64,000 bases of DNA from Metabacillus sp. B2-18 (lineage in GTDB: Bacteria; Bacillota; Bacilli; Bacillales; Bacillaceae): NCBI RefSeq assembly GCF_021117275.1, contig NZ_CP088245.1, positions 3,757,501 to 3,821,500 of the forward strand, read 5' to 3'. This document shows positions 8,775-17,537 of this stretch, piece after piece. A program made the translations under genes and the position numbers. Below the pieces are notes generated by a model. It searched no databases, was not told the origin of the DNA, and worked only from the letters and a program-made list of their open reading frames with translations. The first letter of the stretch is position 1, and every line of letters starts with the position of its first letter.

Positions 8775-9851
8775 TTATGCGTTTACTTTTACCAAAGGTT
8801 TTAGTTCAGACATAAAATTGCTGAATTGATCAAAATCCATTTGCTGCGCTGAATCTGATAAAGCAACAGCAGGGTCTGGATGAACTTCTGCCATTACACC
8901 ATCAGCTCCAATAGCCAATGCTGCTTTCGCTGTTGGAACAAGTAAATCTCTTCTTCCAGTTGAATGAGTTACATCAACAAAGACTGGTAAATGAGTTTCT
9001 TGTTTTAAAATTGGTACTGCAGAAATATCCAATGTATTTCTAGTAGCACGCTCATAAGTACGAATACCACGCTCACATAAAATGATTTGGTCATTTCCTT
9101 GTGAGATAATATATTCTGCAGCATTAACAAACTCGTCAATTGTTGCTGCTAAGCCACGCTTTAATAAAACTGGTTTTCGAACAGCTCCAGCGGCTTTTAA
9201 CAATTCAAAGTTCTGCATGTTACGTGCACCGATTTGAATGATATCAACATAGTCTAGCGCCGTTTCAATATCAGCCGGGTTAACAATTTCACTAATAATA
9301 GCTAAGCCATATTCATCTCCAACTTTTCTTAAAATCTTTAAACCTTCAAGACCAAGACCTTGGAAGTCATATGGACTAGTACGTGGTTTAAACGCACCAC
9401 CGCGAAGAATTTTTATCCCTTGTTTCACAGCCTGTTCTGCAACAGATGCTACCTGATCATAGCTTTCCACAGCACATGGACCGATAATAAACGATTGACT
9501 GCCATCACCGATTCTTACACCGTTTACTTCTACAATTGTGTCCTCAGGTTTTTTCTTACGTGAAACAAGTAAAGCTTTACTATGATCATCTTCCTGAAGC
9601 TCTAAACTAGCTTTAAAGATTTCTTTGAAAATATGTTGTAAGGTAGAGTTTTCGAATGGTCCATCGTTATATTCCTTAATACTATTCAACATTTTGCGCT
9701 CGCGAACAGGATCATAACGATGTACACCTTGTGCATCTTTCGCTTTCCCGATCTCCTGCACAACTCTTCCTCGCTCATTAATTAACTTTAAAATCTGTAA
9801 ATTAATCTCATCTGCTCTCTCTCTTAATGCTTCTAATTCCGCATTACTCAT
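8775..9851 (-). CDS. aroA: Bifunctional chorismate mutase / 3-deoxy-7-phosphoheptulonate synthase
   Basis: The enzyme commits phosphoenolpyruvate and erythrose-4-phosphate to the shikimate pathway. Its N-terminal AroQ chorismate mutase domain (about 1-90) senses chorismate/prephenate. The synthase part (about 95-358) shows [23 protein letters not shown] and [10 protein letters not shown] motifs. From the ATG at 9851 it is 358 residues, the B. subtilis length. A second ATG nine bases upstream abuts the GAAAGG ribosome site and is less likely. The symbol follows B. subtilis usage (aroA/aroG). It precedes ccpA, as in B. subtilis. Confidence 0.96.
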   Translation of the reverse strand: MSNAELEALRERADEINLQILKLINERGRVVQEIGKAKDAQGVHRYDPVRERKMLNSIKEYNDGPFENSTLQHIFKEIFKASLELQEDDHSKALLVSRKKKPEDTIVEVNGVRIGDGSQSFIIGPCAVESYDQVASVAEQAVKQGIKILRGGAFKPRTSPYDFQGLGLEGLKILRKVGDEYGLAIISEIVNPADIETALDYVDIIQIGARNMQNFELLKAAGAVRKPVLLKRGLAATIDEFVNAAEYIISQGNDQIILCERGIRTYERATRNTLDISAVPILKQETHLPVFVDVTHSTGRRDLLVPTAKAALAIGADGVMAEVHPDPAVALSDSAQQMDFDQFSNFMSELKPLVKVNA

Positions 9852-9960
9852 CTCTCTCATCCTTTCGCAATCAATTTTTGAAAATTATAACCACTCTAAT
9901 GAATGAAGTATTGCAACATAAGGTTTTCTTTATCATTCCATAAAAGTGTGGTACATTTTC

Positions 9961-9980
9961 TATAATTAGTTGTAATTATA
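9961..9980. promoter_or_regulatory. Perfect inverted repeat overlapping the aroA -10 box
   Basis: TATAATTA and TAATTATA are separated by GTTG. Because it covers the -10 region it could be an operator, but I recognise no matching regulator (the 8-4-8 spacing is unlike a PerR/Fur box). Confidence 0.4.
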
Positions 9981-10003
9981 AACGATAAAATAGTGATTGT
10001 CAT
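9975..10003 (-). promoter_or_regulatory. Sigma-A promoter of aroA
   Basis: On the minus strand ATGACA (9998-10003) is followed after 17 bp by TATAAT (9975-9980). The -10 hexamer is one arm of a perfect inverted repeat (9961-9980). Confidence 0.65.
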
Positions 10004-10178
10004 TAAAAACTTTAACATTTAAACGCTTTTAAGCTTTTAAGCAGTAAAGTGTATGGCCATACTTACTTTATAAAAACCTGTTAACCTTGGTTTTATAATG
10101 AATACATGCAAAATTAGAGGAAAGATCATATTCAGAGGTTTATTTAAAAAAACTCTGTTTAAAGAAGGTGTAACGATC

Positions 10179-12326
10179 ATGACAAACAAAGATTTAACAT
10201 TTGCTCTTGATATTGGAACAAGATCTGTTGTTGGTTTAATTTTAAAAGAAGAAAACGGCTTCTATCATATCATGGACACTGTTATCAAAGAACATGATAA
10301 AAGATCCATGCTTGATGGTCAAATACATGATGTATTATCTGTAGCCAATGTCATTACTTCTGTTAAAGAAGAGCTTGAACACGTTTATGGTCCTCTTCAT
10401 AAAGTATGCGTAGCCGCTGCCGGTCGTGCATTAAAAACAGAAAGAGCAACCATTTCAATAGAGATTAGCGGAAAGCCTATGATTCAAAAAGAAGATATTC
10501 TTCATTTAGAATTAATGGCTGTTCAAATTGCGCAAAAACAGCTTGCTGAAAAACATGAAAACGAACGTTCACATCATTATGATTGTGTTGGTTATTCAGT
10601 TCTTCATTACAAATTAGATGGTGAGGAAATAGGTAGTTTAATAGATCAACAAGGTGAAGAAGCAAGTGTTGACATTATCGCTACTTTTTTGCCAAAGATT
10701 GTTGTCGAATCTTTATTAGCTGCCTTGAATCGTGCAAATCTCGAAATGGAAGCATTAACATTAGAGCCAATTGCAGCTATCAATGTGTTAATTCCCTCTT
10801 CCATGAGACGATTAAATGTGGCACTTGTTGACATCGGAGCAGGTACATCAGATATTGCGATTACAGATATGGGCACAATCATTTCTTATGGCATGGTTCC
10901 TATCGCTGGGGATGAAATAACAGAAGCTGTTTCGGATGAATTTTTACTGGACTTCCCTAAAGCTGAGGAAGCAAAAAGAGAATTACTTACCGAAGCAACT
11001 ATTACCATAACTGATATTCTAGGTTTTGAAGCAGAATTACCAAAAGAAGATGTTATAACGAAAATTTCACCAGCGATTGATCGGTTAACAAAAGCAATTA
11101 AAGATGAAATTTTACGACTAAATAATAATCATTCACCAAAGGCCGTCATGCTAGTTGGCGGGGGAAGTCAAACTCCAGAATTAGCTAGAAGACTTGCAGC
11201 ACTTCTAGAATTGGCTGAAAATCGTGTTGCCATTAGAGGAATTGATGCTATTTCTCAACTTGAACTTGCCGAACATATTAACAAAGGACCTGAACTTGTT
11301 ACTCCTATTGGTATTGCTGTTTCATCTAAGCAAAACCCTATACAGTATATTAGTGTAAAAGTGAATGAACGCTCCGTTAGACTTTTTCATATGAAAGCTT
11401 TAACCGTAGCAGATAGCTTATTAGCTTCGGGAATTCAGCTTAATAAACTATATGGAAAGCCCGGTATGGCTTTATTTGTAAATGTTAATGGGCAGGCGAT
11501 TACCATTCCGGGCGAACATGGAACAGCACCATTAATTAGAAAAAACGGAGAAAACTGCTCACTAGAAGATCCTATTAATCACGGAGACATTATTACGGTT
11601 GAAAATGGAATAGATGGAAAAGCTCCAGTTGTTTCAATTGGCTCTATACTTGATGAGATTCCTTCTAAAACAATCAGTATAAATGGTGAATCCTATACTC
11701 TTCATGCAAGTATTTTATTAAATGACAAAGAAGTATCAAAGGAAGCTATTTTATCAGACCGTGACAGAGTAACATGTATCATCCCTTCATCCATAGAGAC
11801 TTTTGTTAAAAGTATTGGGCATGGAAAAGAACTTGATAAGTTAAGAACGTTTTCTGTAAAAATAGACAATAAGATCCATACCATTCAGGTATTTTCAGGA
11901 AAGATCATTAAAAACGGCTTAATCGCTTTTAAAGATTCCGTTCTCGAAGATGGGGATATCATCACCATGCAACAAACGAAGATCCCCACACTTCAGGAGT
12001 TTGTCCAAGAAGCTGATTTAACACAAAACCAAACCCTGCCTATTATCTATAATGGAAAATCTATCAACCTTGAAAAGCCTGTTACCGAATTTTTTCGCAA
12101 GGATGTAAAGTTAACTAATACAGACCTCATCTATAATGGTGATGAGCTTACAACTAAAAAGAGAGTAATTGAACCTTTTATTTTTCAAGACCTGTTTGCT
12201 GTTGTAGATCTAAAAATTCCTAGTACGGCAAACAGTCAATTTACACTTTTAAGAAATAATCAAGAAGTTAACTTTCAGGAGCCCCTTACACCTGGGGATG
12301 AACTTACAATTAAATGGATGGATTAA
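10179..12326 (+). CDS. FtsA-like actin-fold ATPase with large C-terminal extension
   Basis: The first ~375 residues are an FtsA/PilM/MreB-type actin-fold domain. ALDIGTRSVVGL is the phosphate-1 loop, LVDIGAGTSDIAI the phosphate-2 loop and VMLVGGGSQTPEL the adenosine motif. Classical FtsA is ~420-440 residues; this one is 715, with ~340 extra residues made of repeated beta-rich segments (recurring GDIIT, GDELT patterns). The ATG at 10179 has an AGAAGGTG site; the in-frame ATG at 10098 has none. No FtsA-type membrane-anchoring helix is visible at the C-terminus. It stands alone between aroA and ytxJ, not in a division cluster. True ftsA normally lies beside ftsZ, so this is probably a paralogue of unknown role. 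Confidence 0.8.
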   Translation: MTNKDLTFALDIGTRSVVGLILKEENGFYHIMDTVIKEHDKRSMLDGQIHDVLSVANVITSVKEELEHVYGPLHKVCVAAAGRALKTERATISIEISGKPMIQKEDILHLELMAVQIAQKQLAEKHENERSHHYDCVGYSVLHYKLDGEEIGSLIDQQGEEASVDIIATFLPKIVVESLLAALNRANLEMEALTLEPIAAINVLIPSSMRRLNVALVDIGAGTSDIAITDMGTIISYGMVPIAGDEITEAVSDEFLLDFPKAEEAKRELLTEATITITDILGFEAELPKEDVITKISPAIDRLTKAIKDEILRLNNNHSPKAVMLVGGGSQTPELARRLAALLELAENRVAIRGIDAISQLELAEHINKGPELVTPIGIAVSSKQNPIQYISVKVNERSVRLFHMKALTVADSLLASGIQLNKLYGKPGMALFVNVNGQAITIPGEHGTAPLIRKNGENCSLEDPINHGDIITVENGIDGKAPVVSIGSILDEIPSKTISINGESYTLHASILLNDKEVSKEAILSDRDRVTCIIPSSIETFVKSIGHGKELDKLRTFSVKIDNKIHTIQVFSGKIIKNGLIAFKDSVLEDGDIITMQQTKIPTLQEFVQEADLTQNQTLPIIYNGKSINLEKPVTEFFRKDVKLTNTDLIYNGDELTTKKRVIEPFIFQDLFAVVDLKIPSTANSQFTLLRNNQEVNFQEPLTPGDELTIKWMD

Positions 12327-12333
12327 AACCAAA

Positions 12334-12452
12334 AGCGCAAGTGCCTCGTTCAGGCCCGAAAAGCATAAGACGATTTAGAATAGATGGCGTTTTTTGCCTT
12401 ATATTCTAAATTGGCTTATGACCTCGAGGGTCTAGGCACTGGAGCTGGATGT
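12334..12452 (+). repeat. Second hairpin repeat family, single copy
   Basis: Nested inverted repeats form one long hairpin: AGTGCCT with AGGCACT, GCATAAG with CTTATG, TTTAGAATA with TATTCTAAA. It begins just after the FtsA-like stop codon. From memory, similar elements with AAGCATAAGACG cores are scattered in other Bacillus genomes. It differs from the 133-bp family. Confidence 0.65.
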
Positions 12453-12502
12453 CGAAGCGTTATCAAAAATTAGTGCAGTTTACAATTTTCCTAAACCGGA
12501 AC

Positions 12503-12541
12503 AAAAAAGTGTCTGACTCAATTAAGAGTTAGACACTTTTT
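12503..12541. terminator. Bidirectional terminator, FtsA-like / ytxJ
   Basis: A 16-bp stem (AAAAAGTGTCTGACTC against its near-complement with one G-T) is flanked by A and T runs between convergent genes. Confidence 0.85.
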
Positions 12542-12544
12542 CTA

Positions 12545-12874
12545 TTACCCATTAATTTCTTTTTTTAATGCATCATTTGTTATTTTCCAGTGAGAAGCAT
12601 TCCACACAATTTCTTTTCCTTTAAATAACAATGCTTGTGGTGACTCATGCTTAATGGCAAATTGCTCAGCAATGTAGTTAGATAATGGACGAGAATCCTG
12701 AACATGCAAATGATAACAAGGATACTCGTTATATTGCCCTGCAAACTCTTGATATTCTTCAAAAGCTGCCTGACTGATTGGACATGTTAGGCTGTTTTTA
12801 ACAAATAGAAATTCTTCATGTTTTTGAAATAATTCTTCAAATTGGTCTACTGTTTCAATTAATTGATTGCTCAC
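12545..12874 (-). CDS. ytxJ: Bacilliredoxin-like protein YtxJ
   Basis: This 109-residue thioredoxin-fold protein carries a single redox cysteine in the motif TCPIS (C31), the monothiol arrangement of the YtxJ family linked to bacillithiol chemistry. It uses a GTG start at 12874, with AGAAGGGTG upstream; the ATG seven bases earlier runs into a stop. It is the last gene of ytxG-ytxH-ytxJ, behind a sigma-B promoter at 13911-13935, so induction by general stress is expected. The function is inferred from family and operon. Confidence 0.88.
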   Translation of the reverse strand: MSNQLIETVDQFEELFQKHEEFLFVKNSLTCPISQAAFEEYQEFAGQYNEYPCYHLHVQDSRPLSNYIAEQFAIKHESPQALLFKGKEIVWNASHWKITNDALKKEING

Positions 12875-12928
12875 GTCATTTCACCCTTCTACAGCTAATG
12901 AGAAGCAGCTTCAGACTGCTTTTAGTTA

Positions 12929-13411
12929 TTAACTATTTGTTTTTACTTCCTCTTCTGATTGACTAGAGTCTTCCTGAGATGGTTGTTTAGTTTCTTGTGT
13001 GTTTTCATTAGGTTCCTCTACAGAAGCTTCTTCTTTTTGTCCATCTGATCCTTCTGTAAGCTCCTCTAAGGCATTTGTTATTTCTTTTTCTACAAATTCT
13101 GCCTGATCTTCTGACTCAGTCGTTTTTGTAATGGAACGAACTTTATCCATTATTTGTGAGGATTGTTCTGTAACAACCTGTGATAATGAAGATGTTTTTT
13201 CTTTTGCCAATGATGCTAACCCTGAGCTTTTTTCTAAGGCATCATTTGTCAATTTTCCAGTTCGATTCTTCATCACGCTTGCTTGCTCACTTAAGTTATC
13301 ACGTATTTCCTTCCCTGACTTAGGTGCTAAAAATAACGCAGTTGCTGCACCTACAAGTCCTCCTACAAGTGAACCGATAATAAAGTCTTTACCATTGTTT
13401 TTTTTAGCCAT
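12929..13411 (-). CDS. ytxH: General stress protein YtxH
   Basis: The 160-residue protein has one N-terminal glycine-rich hydrophobic segment (about residues 10-30, IIGSLVGGLVGAATALFLAP) with the KSGKEIR motif typical of YtxH-domain proteins. A predicted helical coiled-coil region and a highly acidic, low-complexity C-terminus follow. It has a strong AGGAGG site. It lies 27 bp after ytxG and 54 bp before ytxJ in the same sigma-B operon. Its molecular role is unknown. Confidence 0.9.
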   Translation of the reverse strand: MAKKNNGKDFIIGSLVGGLVGAATALFLAPKSGKEIRDNLSEQASVMKNRTGKLTNDALEKSSGLASLAKEKTSSLSQVVTEQSSQIMDKVRSITKTTESEDQAEFVEKEITNALEELTEGSDGQKEEASVEEPNENTQETKQPSQEDSSQSEEEVKTNS

Positions 13412-13438
13412 TTCGTTCGACCTCCTCTATTGGATATA

Positions 13439-13879
13439 TTACTTATAACCATTAATTTGTTGCTTGTTTTCCGATTTCTGTTTCCATTTTGCCCATATTT
13501 CCATTGCAGCATTACTCCATTGAACCACTTGATTAATTTTATCTTGATTTTGTTCAAGATTTGTTGAGGCAGTTGTCGTCACTCTTTTCACTGTCGTATT
13601 AAGCTGCTGAATGGTGTCTCCTACATCTTTAACCGACTCAACTACTGTGTTCAGCCTATCTGACTTATGCTGAATATCTTCTGCAAGAGCATTTGTTTTA
13701 TGTAATAATTGCGTTGTTTCAGTTGTTATACCTTCCATTTGCTTTTCAAGACCTGATAAAGTTCCCGCAACATTTGTTAAAGTTGACTGTAATGCCCTCA
13801 ATGTTTTGGACACATAAATAACTAAAATAGTAAATGCAATGGCAATTAAAGCAACACTTAAATATAAAATAAGAATCAT
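13439..13879 (-). CDS. ytxG: DUF948 membrane protein YtxG
   Basis: This 146-residue protein has one N-terminal transmembrane helix (about residues 3-25) and then a long amphipathic, probably coiled-coil region rich in Thr, Leu and Gln (about 30-125), matching the DUF948 family. It is the first gene of the ytxGHJ stress operon. AGGAGGTG precedes the ATG and a sigma-B promoter lies 32 bp upstream. Its biochemical function is not known. Confidence 0.9.
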   Translation of the reverse strand: MILILYLSVALIAIAFTILVIYVSKTLRALQSTLTNVAGTLSGLEKQMEGITTETTQLLHKTNALAEDIQHKSDRLNTVVESVKDVGDTIQQLNTTVKRVTTTASTNLEQNQDKINQVVQWSNAAMEIWAKWKQKSENKQQINGYK

Positions 13880-13910
13880 ATGTCACACCTCCTAAACCTC
13901 TTCTTTTTCA

Positions 13911-13935
13911 TTACCCATCCACTACTATTATAAAC
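13911..13935 (-). promoter_or_regulatory. Sigma-B promoter of ytxGHJ
   Basis: On the minus strand GTTTAT (13930-13935) is followed after 13 bp by GGGTAA (13911-13916). The sigma-B consensus is GTTTAA-N12-15-GGGWAW. B. subtilis ytxGHJ belongs to the sigma-B regulon, so site and context agree. Confidence 0.8.
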
Positions 13936-14074
13936 ATAAATCTTACATAAAAGCTAAAATCTCCTTATGATTAGACATCTCTCTTAATAATTTTGTAACT
14001 GTTATCATTCATGGCCATTGTTTTACTAAGATGGGGTAAAATAGAGATGCATCTCATTAAAAGGAGGATTTCAA

Positions 14075-15190
14075 TTGAAAGATCCACGTATTGAAACATT
14101 AGCAAAAAACCTAATAAATTATTCAATTAAATTACAAAAGGGTGAAAAAGTACTGATTGAAAATTTCGGACTTCAACGCGAACTCGTTGTTGCCCTTGTA
14201 AAAGAAGCTTATGCTGCAGGGGGTTATCCTTTTGTATCTCTTAAAGATCACCAAGTAGATCGCGCTCTAATGATAGGAGGACAAGAGGAACAATATAACA
14301 TGATTGCTCAATTTGAAGCACAGGTTATGAGTCAGATGGATGCCTATATCGGTCTTCGTTCCGGGGATAATATTAATGAGCTTGCAGATGTTCCTGATGA
14401 TAAGATGAAATTACAAGGAAAAACAGTTGGACAAAAAGTACATAGAGAAATCAGGGTACCAAAAACAAGATGGGTGGTTTTACGCTATCCAACATCATCC
14501 ATGGCTCAATTAGCAAAAATGAGTACGGAACAATTTGAAGATTTTTATTTTAATGTTTGTAATTTAGATTATAGTAAGATGGACAAAGCGATGGATGCAT
14601 TAGTTGAACTTATGAACAAAACAGATAAAGTACGATTAACAGGTGTGGATACTGACTTAAGCTTTTCAATTAGTGATATTCCTTCTATTAAATGTTCTGG
14701 TCAGATGAACATTCCTGATGGAGAGGTTTATACTGCACCAGTCCGTGATTCAGTAAATGGAAAAATTACATATAACACACCTTCTCCATATAATGGATTT
14801 ACCTATGAAAATGTACAATTAACGTTTAAAGACGGAAAAATTATTGAAGCAACAGCAAATGATACAGAAAGAATTAATAAGATTTTTGATACAGATGAAG
14901 GAGCTCGCTTCATTGGAGAATTTGCAATTGGTGTGAATCCTTTTATTCAACATCCAATGCAGGATATTTTATTTGATGAAAAAATTGATGGCAGCTTTCA
15001 CTTTACACCTGGACAAGCGTATGAAGATGCCTTTAATGGAAATAACTCCAACATCCACTGGGATATGGTGATGATTCAACGTCCTGAGTACGGAGGAGGC
15101 GAAATTTATTTTGATGATGTATTAATTCGTAAAGATGGTCGGTTTGTGATCCCTGAATTAGATGCATTAAATCCTGAGAATCTAAAATAA
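14075..15190 (+). CDS. M29-family aminopeptidase (AmpS/PepS-like)
   Basis: The 371-residue product resembles thermophilic-type M29 metallo-aminopeptidases, which cleave N-terminal residues from peptides in the cytosol. Typical features are the N-terminal LAKNLINYSIKLQKGEKVLIE, the glutamate in GEFAIG and the histidine in HFTPG, which are metal-ligand regions of the family. It starts at TTG (14075) behind a perfect AAGGAGG; no better ATG exists. It is transcribed alone, with its own terminator. Some M29 enzymes are ~410 residues; this is the shorter subtype. Confidence 0.85.
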   Translation: MKDPRIETLAKNLINYSIKLQKGEKVLIENFGLQRELVVALVKEAYAAGGYPFVSLKDHQVDRALMIGGQEEQYNMIAQFEAQVMSQMDAYIGLRSGDNINELADVPDDKMKLQGKTVGQKVHREIRVPKTRWVVLRYPTSSMAQLAKMSTEQFEDFYFNVCNLDYSKMDKAMDALVELMNKTDKVRLTGVDTDLSFSISDIPSIKCSGQMNIPDGEVYTAPVRDSVNGKITYNTPSPYNGFTYENVQLTFKDGKIIEATANDTERINKIFDTDEGARFIGEFAIGVNPFIQHPMQDILFDEKIDGSFHFTPGQAYEDAFNGNNSNIHWDMVMIQRPEYGGGEIYFDDVLIRKDGRFVIPELDALNPENLK

Positions 15191-15204
15191 TCATTTATAT
15201 GTAA

Positions 15205-15240
15205 ACAGCTGACTTTCGATAAGAAAGTCAGCTGTTTTTT
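15205..15240. terminator. Terminator, aminopeptidase / murC
   Basis: ACAGCTGACTTTC pairs with GAAAGTCAGCTGT over GATAA, with a T6 tail, between convergent genes. Confidence 0.9.
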
Positions 15241-15247
15241 ATTTTGT

Positions 15248-16546
15248 TTAAACTAAAACATTTTCATATGCTTCTTGATATTTCTGAATATCACCGGCAC
15301 CCATAAATACTAATACAGCCGAATCATGAGCCTTAAGAACAGATGTTTCATCTTCTCTAATTAAATTAGAATGATCAATTTTCTCCAGTAAGTTGTCTAT
15401 AGTAAGCTTTCCAACATTTTCACGTGCAGACCCAAATATGTCACATAGATAAACATAATCTGCTCTTTGTAAGCTTTCTGCAAACTCTTCTAAAAACGAT
15501 TGTGTTCTTGTAAATGTATGTGGTTGAAACACAGCAACAACATCTCTGTCAGGATATTTTTGTCTAGCAGCATCAATTGTTGCATTAATTTCTGTTGGGT
15601 GATGAGCATAGTCATCAATTAATATTTGATTCCCAATTTTTTTCTCGTTAAAACGTCTTTTAACACCTTGAAATGTTTGCAATCTTTCTTGAATAATCTC
15701 TACGTCAATTCCTTCATAATGACAAAGAGCAATAACTGATAATGCATTTAGTACACTATGGTCTCCATATGAAGTGATCTTGAACGAAGCATAGAATGTA
15801 TTGCGTACAAATACATCAAATGAAGTACCATCAGTTGACTTTACAACATTTCTTGCTTGAAAGTCATTGTCTTCACCGAATCCATAATAAACAACAGGTA
15901 CTTTCGCTTGAATTTGTTGAAGCTGTTCATCATCACCACAGGCGATGATCCCTTTTTTAACTTGAATTGCCATTTCTTGAAACGCGCTAAAAACATCCTC
16001 AATACTTGAAAAATAGTCAGGATGATCAAAATCAATATTGGTCATAATCGCATAATCAGGTTCGTAAGATAAGAAATGCCTACGATATTCACATGCTTCA
16101 AAAATAAAATATTTACTATCCGGTACCCCACTACCAGTACCGTCACCGATTAAGTATGACGTTGGTTCTGCACCCTGAATCACATGAGAAAGTAATCCTG
16201 TTGTGGATGTTTTTCCGTGTACACCAGTTATCCCTACACTTATATACTTTTGGAGAAACTCCCCTAAAAAGCGATGATAACGAATAACAGGTAAACCTAA
16301 AGAATTAGCTTCTACAATTTCTTCATGTGTATCGGGATACGCATTTCCTGCAATGATTGTTAAGCCTTCTTTAATATTATCTTTTGAAAAAGGTAATATC
16401 TTAATATTACGTGCTTCTAAGGCCTTTTCTGTAAACACTTTTTTCTCAATATCAGAGCCCTGAACTTCGTAATTCATATCATGTAAAATCTGTGCAAGGG
16501 CACTCATTCCAGTCCCTTTAATTCCAACAAAATGATAAACAGTCAT
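15248..16546 (-). CDS. murC: UDP-N-acetylmuramate--L-alanine ligase
   Basis: MurC adds the first amino acid of the peptidoglycan stem peptide. The product is 432 residues from the ATG at 16546, the B. subtilis length. The reading frame extends 21 codons upstream but only this ATG has a GGAGG site. Signatures are the N-terminal [11 protein letters not shown], the ATP loop GVHGKTST (Mur ligase P-loop), [11 protein letters not shown] and [10 protein letters not shown] likely promoter lies just upstream. It is not in a dcw cluster, as is usual in Bacillus, where murC lies near sftA. Confidence 0.98.
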   Translation of the reverse strand: MTVYHFVGIKGTGMSALAQILHDMNYEVQGSDIEKKVFTEKALEARNIKILPFSKDNIKEGLTIIAGNAYPDTHEEIVEANSLGLPVIRYHRFLGEFLQKYISVGITGVHGKTSTTGLLSHVIQGAEPTSYLIGDGTGSGVPDSKYFIFEACEYRRHFLSYEPDYAIMTNIDFDHPDYFSSIEDVFSAFQEMAIQVKKGIIACGDDEQLQQIQAKVPVVYYGFGEDNDFQARNVVKSTDGTSFDVFVRNTFYASFKITSYGDHSVLNALSVIALCHYEGIDVEIIQERLQTFQGVKRRFNEKKIGNQILIDDYAHHPTEINATIDAARQKYPDRDVVAVFQPHTFTRTQSFLEEFAESLQRADYVYLCDIFGSARENVGKLTIDNLLEKIDHSNLIREDETSVLKAHDSAVLVFMGAGDIQKYQEAYENVLV

Positions 16547-16581
16547 AATAAGAACCTCCAACAAACGTCTATCTGATTGAC

Positions 16582-16609
16582 AGTATATGACGCTTATCTT
16601 GATTTGCAA
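16582..16609 (-). promoter_or_regulatory. Probable murC promoter
   Basis: On the minus strand TTGCAA and TATACT are separated by 16 bp, giving a start site about 30 bases before the murC ATG. Confidence 0.45.
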
Positions 16610-16746
16610 CCCATGTATATAATACGATTAAGAATCGCTTCTAATTTCTTGTGTTTTTTAATATGTAATCAGCTTACGAAAATATATTATATCATTTGCC
16701 ATTCATTATGACCATGAAAAATAAAGTTTACAACTTTATCCACCTT

Positions 16747-17388
16747 TTATTTCACTGATTGACTAGTCCAACTATATTTTATGGAATATTTCTTTAAAAA
16801 TGTACGCCAGCTTTCGTTACTTTTTTTAAATTCCGTTAATAACAAATCAATTAAGGTATGATCCTGTTGAATAAACATATCGCTTACACATAATTGTCCA
16901 TCTAGTAAAGGTATTGATCTAAGAAACAAAATGCTTGAAGGCTCGACCTCTTCAACCTTTCTATCCGTTTTAATCACACACTCTTCACCAGTAAGTAATT
17001 TCTTAGCATGTATATTCTCTCCAACCGTTTTTATTACTTTAAACGGTTCAAGTACACTCGCCATAAAAAGGGCATGGACAACAGAATCTAGTGGGTGCTT
17101 TTGTCCATTTTCGTTTTTAATATAGCTTTGATAAATAGTCATGCCACTAATTGTTACATAATCGTAAGTAAACCAATCATTAAAAAGCTTTTCTTGTAAA
17201 GAAGAAAAAACAACACCTTTTTCTAAAGAAATTTGTTCAGAAAAGATATGCTTTGCTTTTACTTTTTCTCTAATATTAACTTGACGTTCTAAATACGTAT
17301 GCGCAGCAGATGTATGTTGAGAAACAAAGCTGACTAATTGGTTTTCTTTTTCCTCACGAAGATTATGAAGATAAACAATATTATCCAT
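16747..17388 (-). CDS. Conserved hypothetical protein (213 aa)
   Basis: I do not recognise this family. The protein is soluble, without signal peptide or membrane segment, mixed alpha/beta in character and rich in Lys and Val. A central region (about residues 105-165) reads like a small beta domain (ALFMASVLEPFKVIKTV, then LFLRSIPLLDGQLCVSD). An AGGG ribosome site precedes the ATG. It lies between sftA and murC on the same strand, with gaps of 149 and 200 bp. I see no metal-binding or catalytic motif. It is real by length, codon use and ribosome site; the function is unknown. Confidence 0.75.
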   Translation of the reverse strand: MDNIVYLHNLREEKENQLVSFVSQHTSAAHTYLERQVNIREKVKAKHIFSEQISLEKGVVFSSLQEKLFNDWFTYDYVTISGMTIYQSYIKNENGQKHPLDSVVHALFMASVLEPFKVIKTVGENIHAKKLLTGEECVIKTDRKVEEVEPSSILFLRSIPLLDGQLCVSDMFIQQDHTLIDLLLTEFKKSNESWRTFLKKYSIKYSWTSQSVK

Positions 17389-17537
17389 ACTACAACCCTA
17401 CTTCAAGTTATGTAAAATTACTTTTTTCCTTCACTGAAACACCTTTAACATAACCTACTTTGATAAACGTATAATAGCATATCTTGAATGATGTTTTAAA
17501 GGTAACCAATTAAGACTGGTTACCTTTATTTATCTTA

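Larger units (their letters stand above)
9852..10178. other. aroA / FtsA-like divergent intergenic region
   Basis: Besides the aroA promoter and inverted repeat, the region from 10020 to 10178 leads into the FtsA-like gene. An in-frame ATG at 10098 has no ribosome site. No second gene is visible. Confidence 0.5.

Noticed and set aside
12580..12762. Alternate minus-strand frame inside ytxJ
   Set aside because: Shadow of ytxJ in another frame, without its own start signal.
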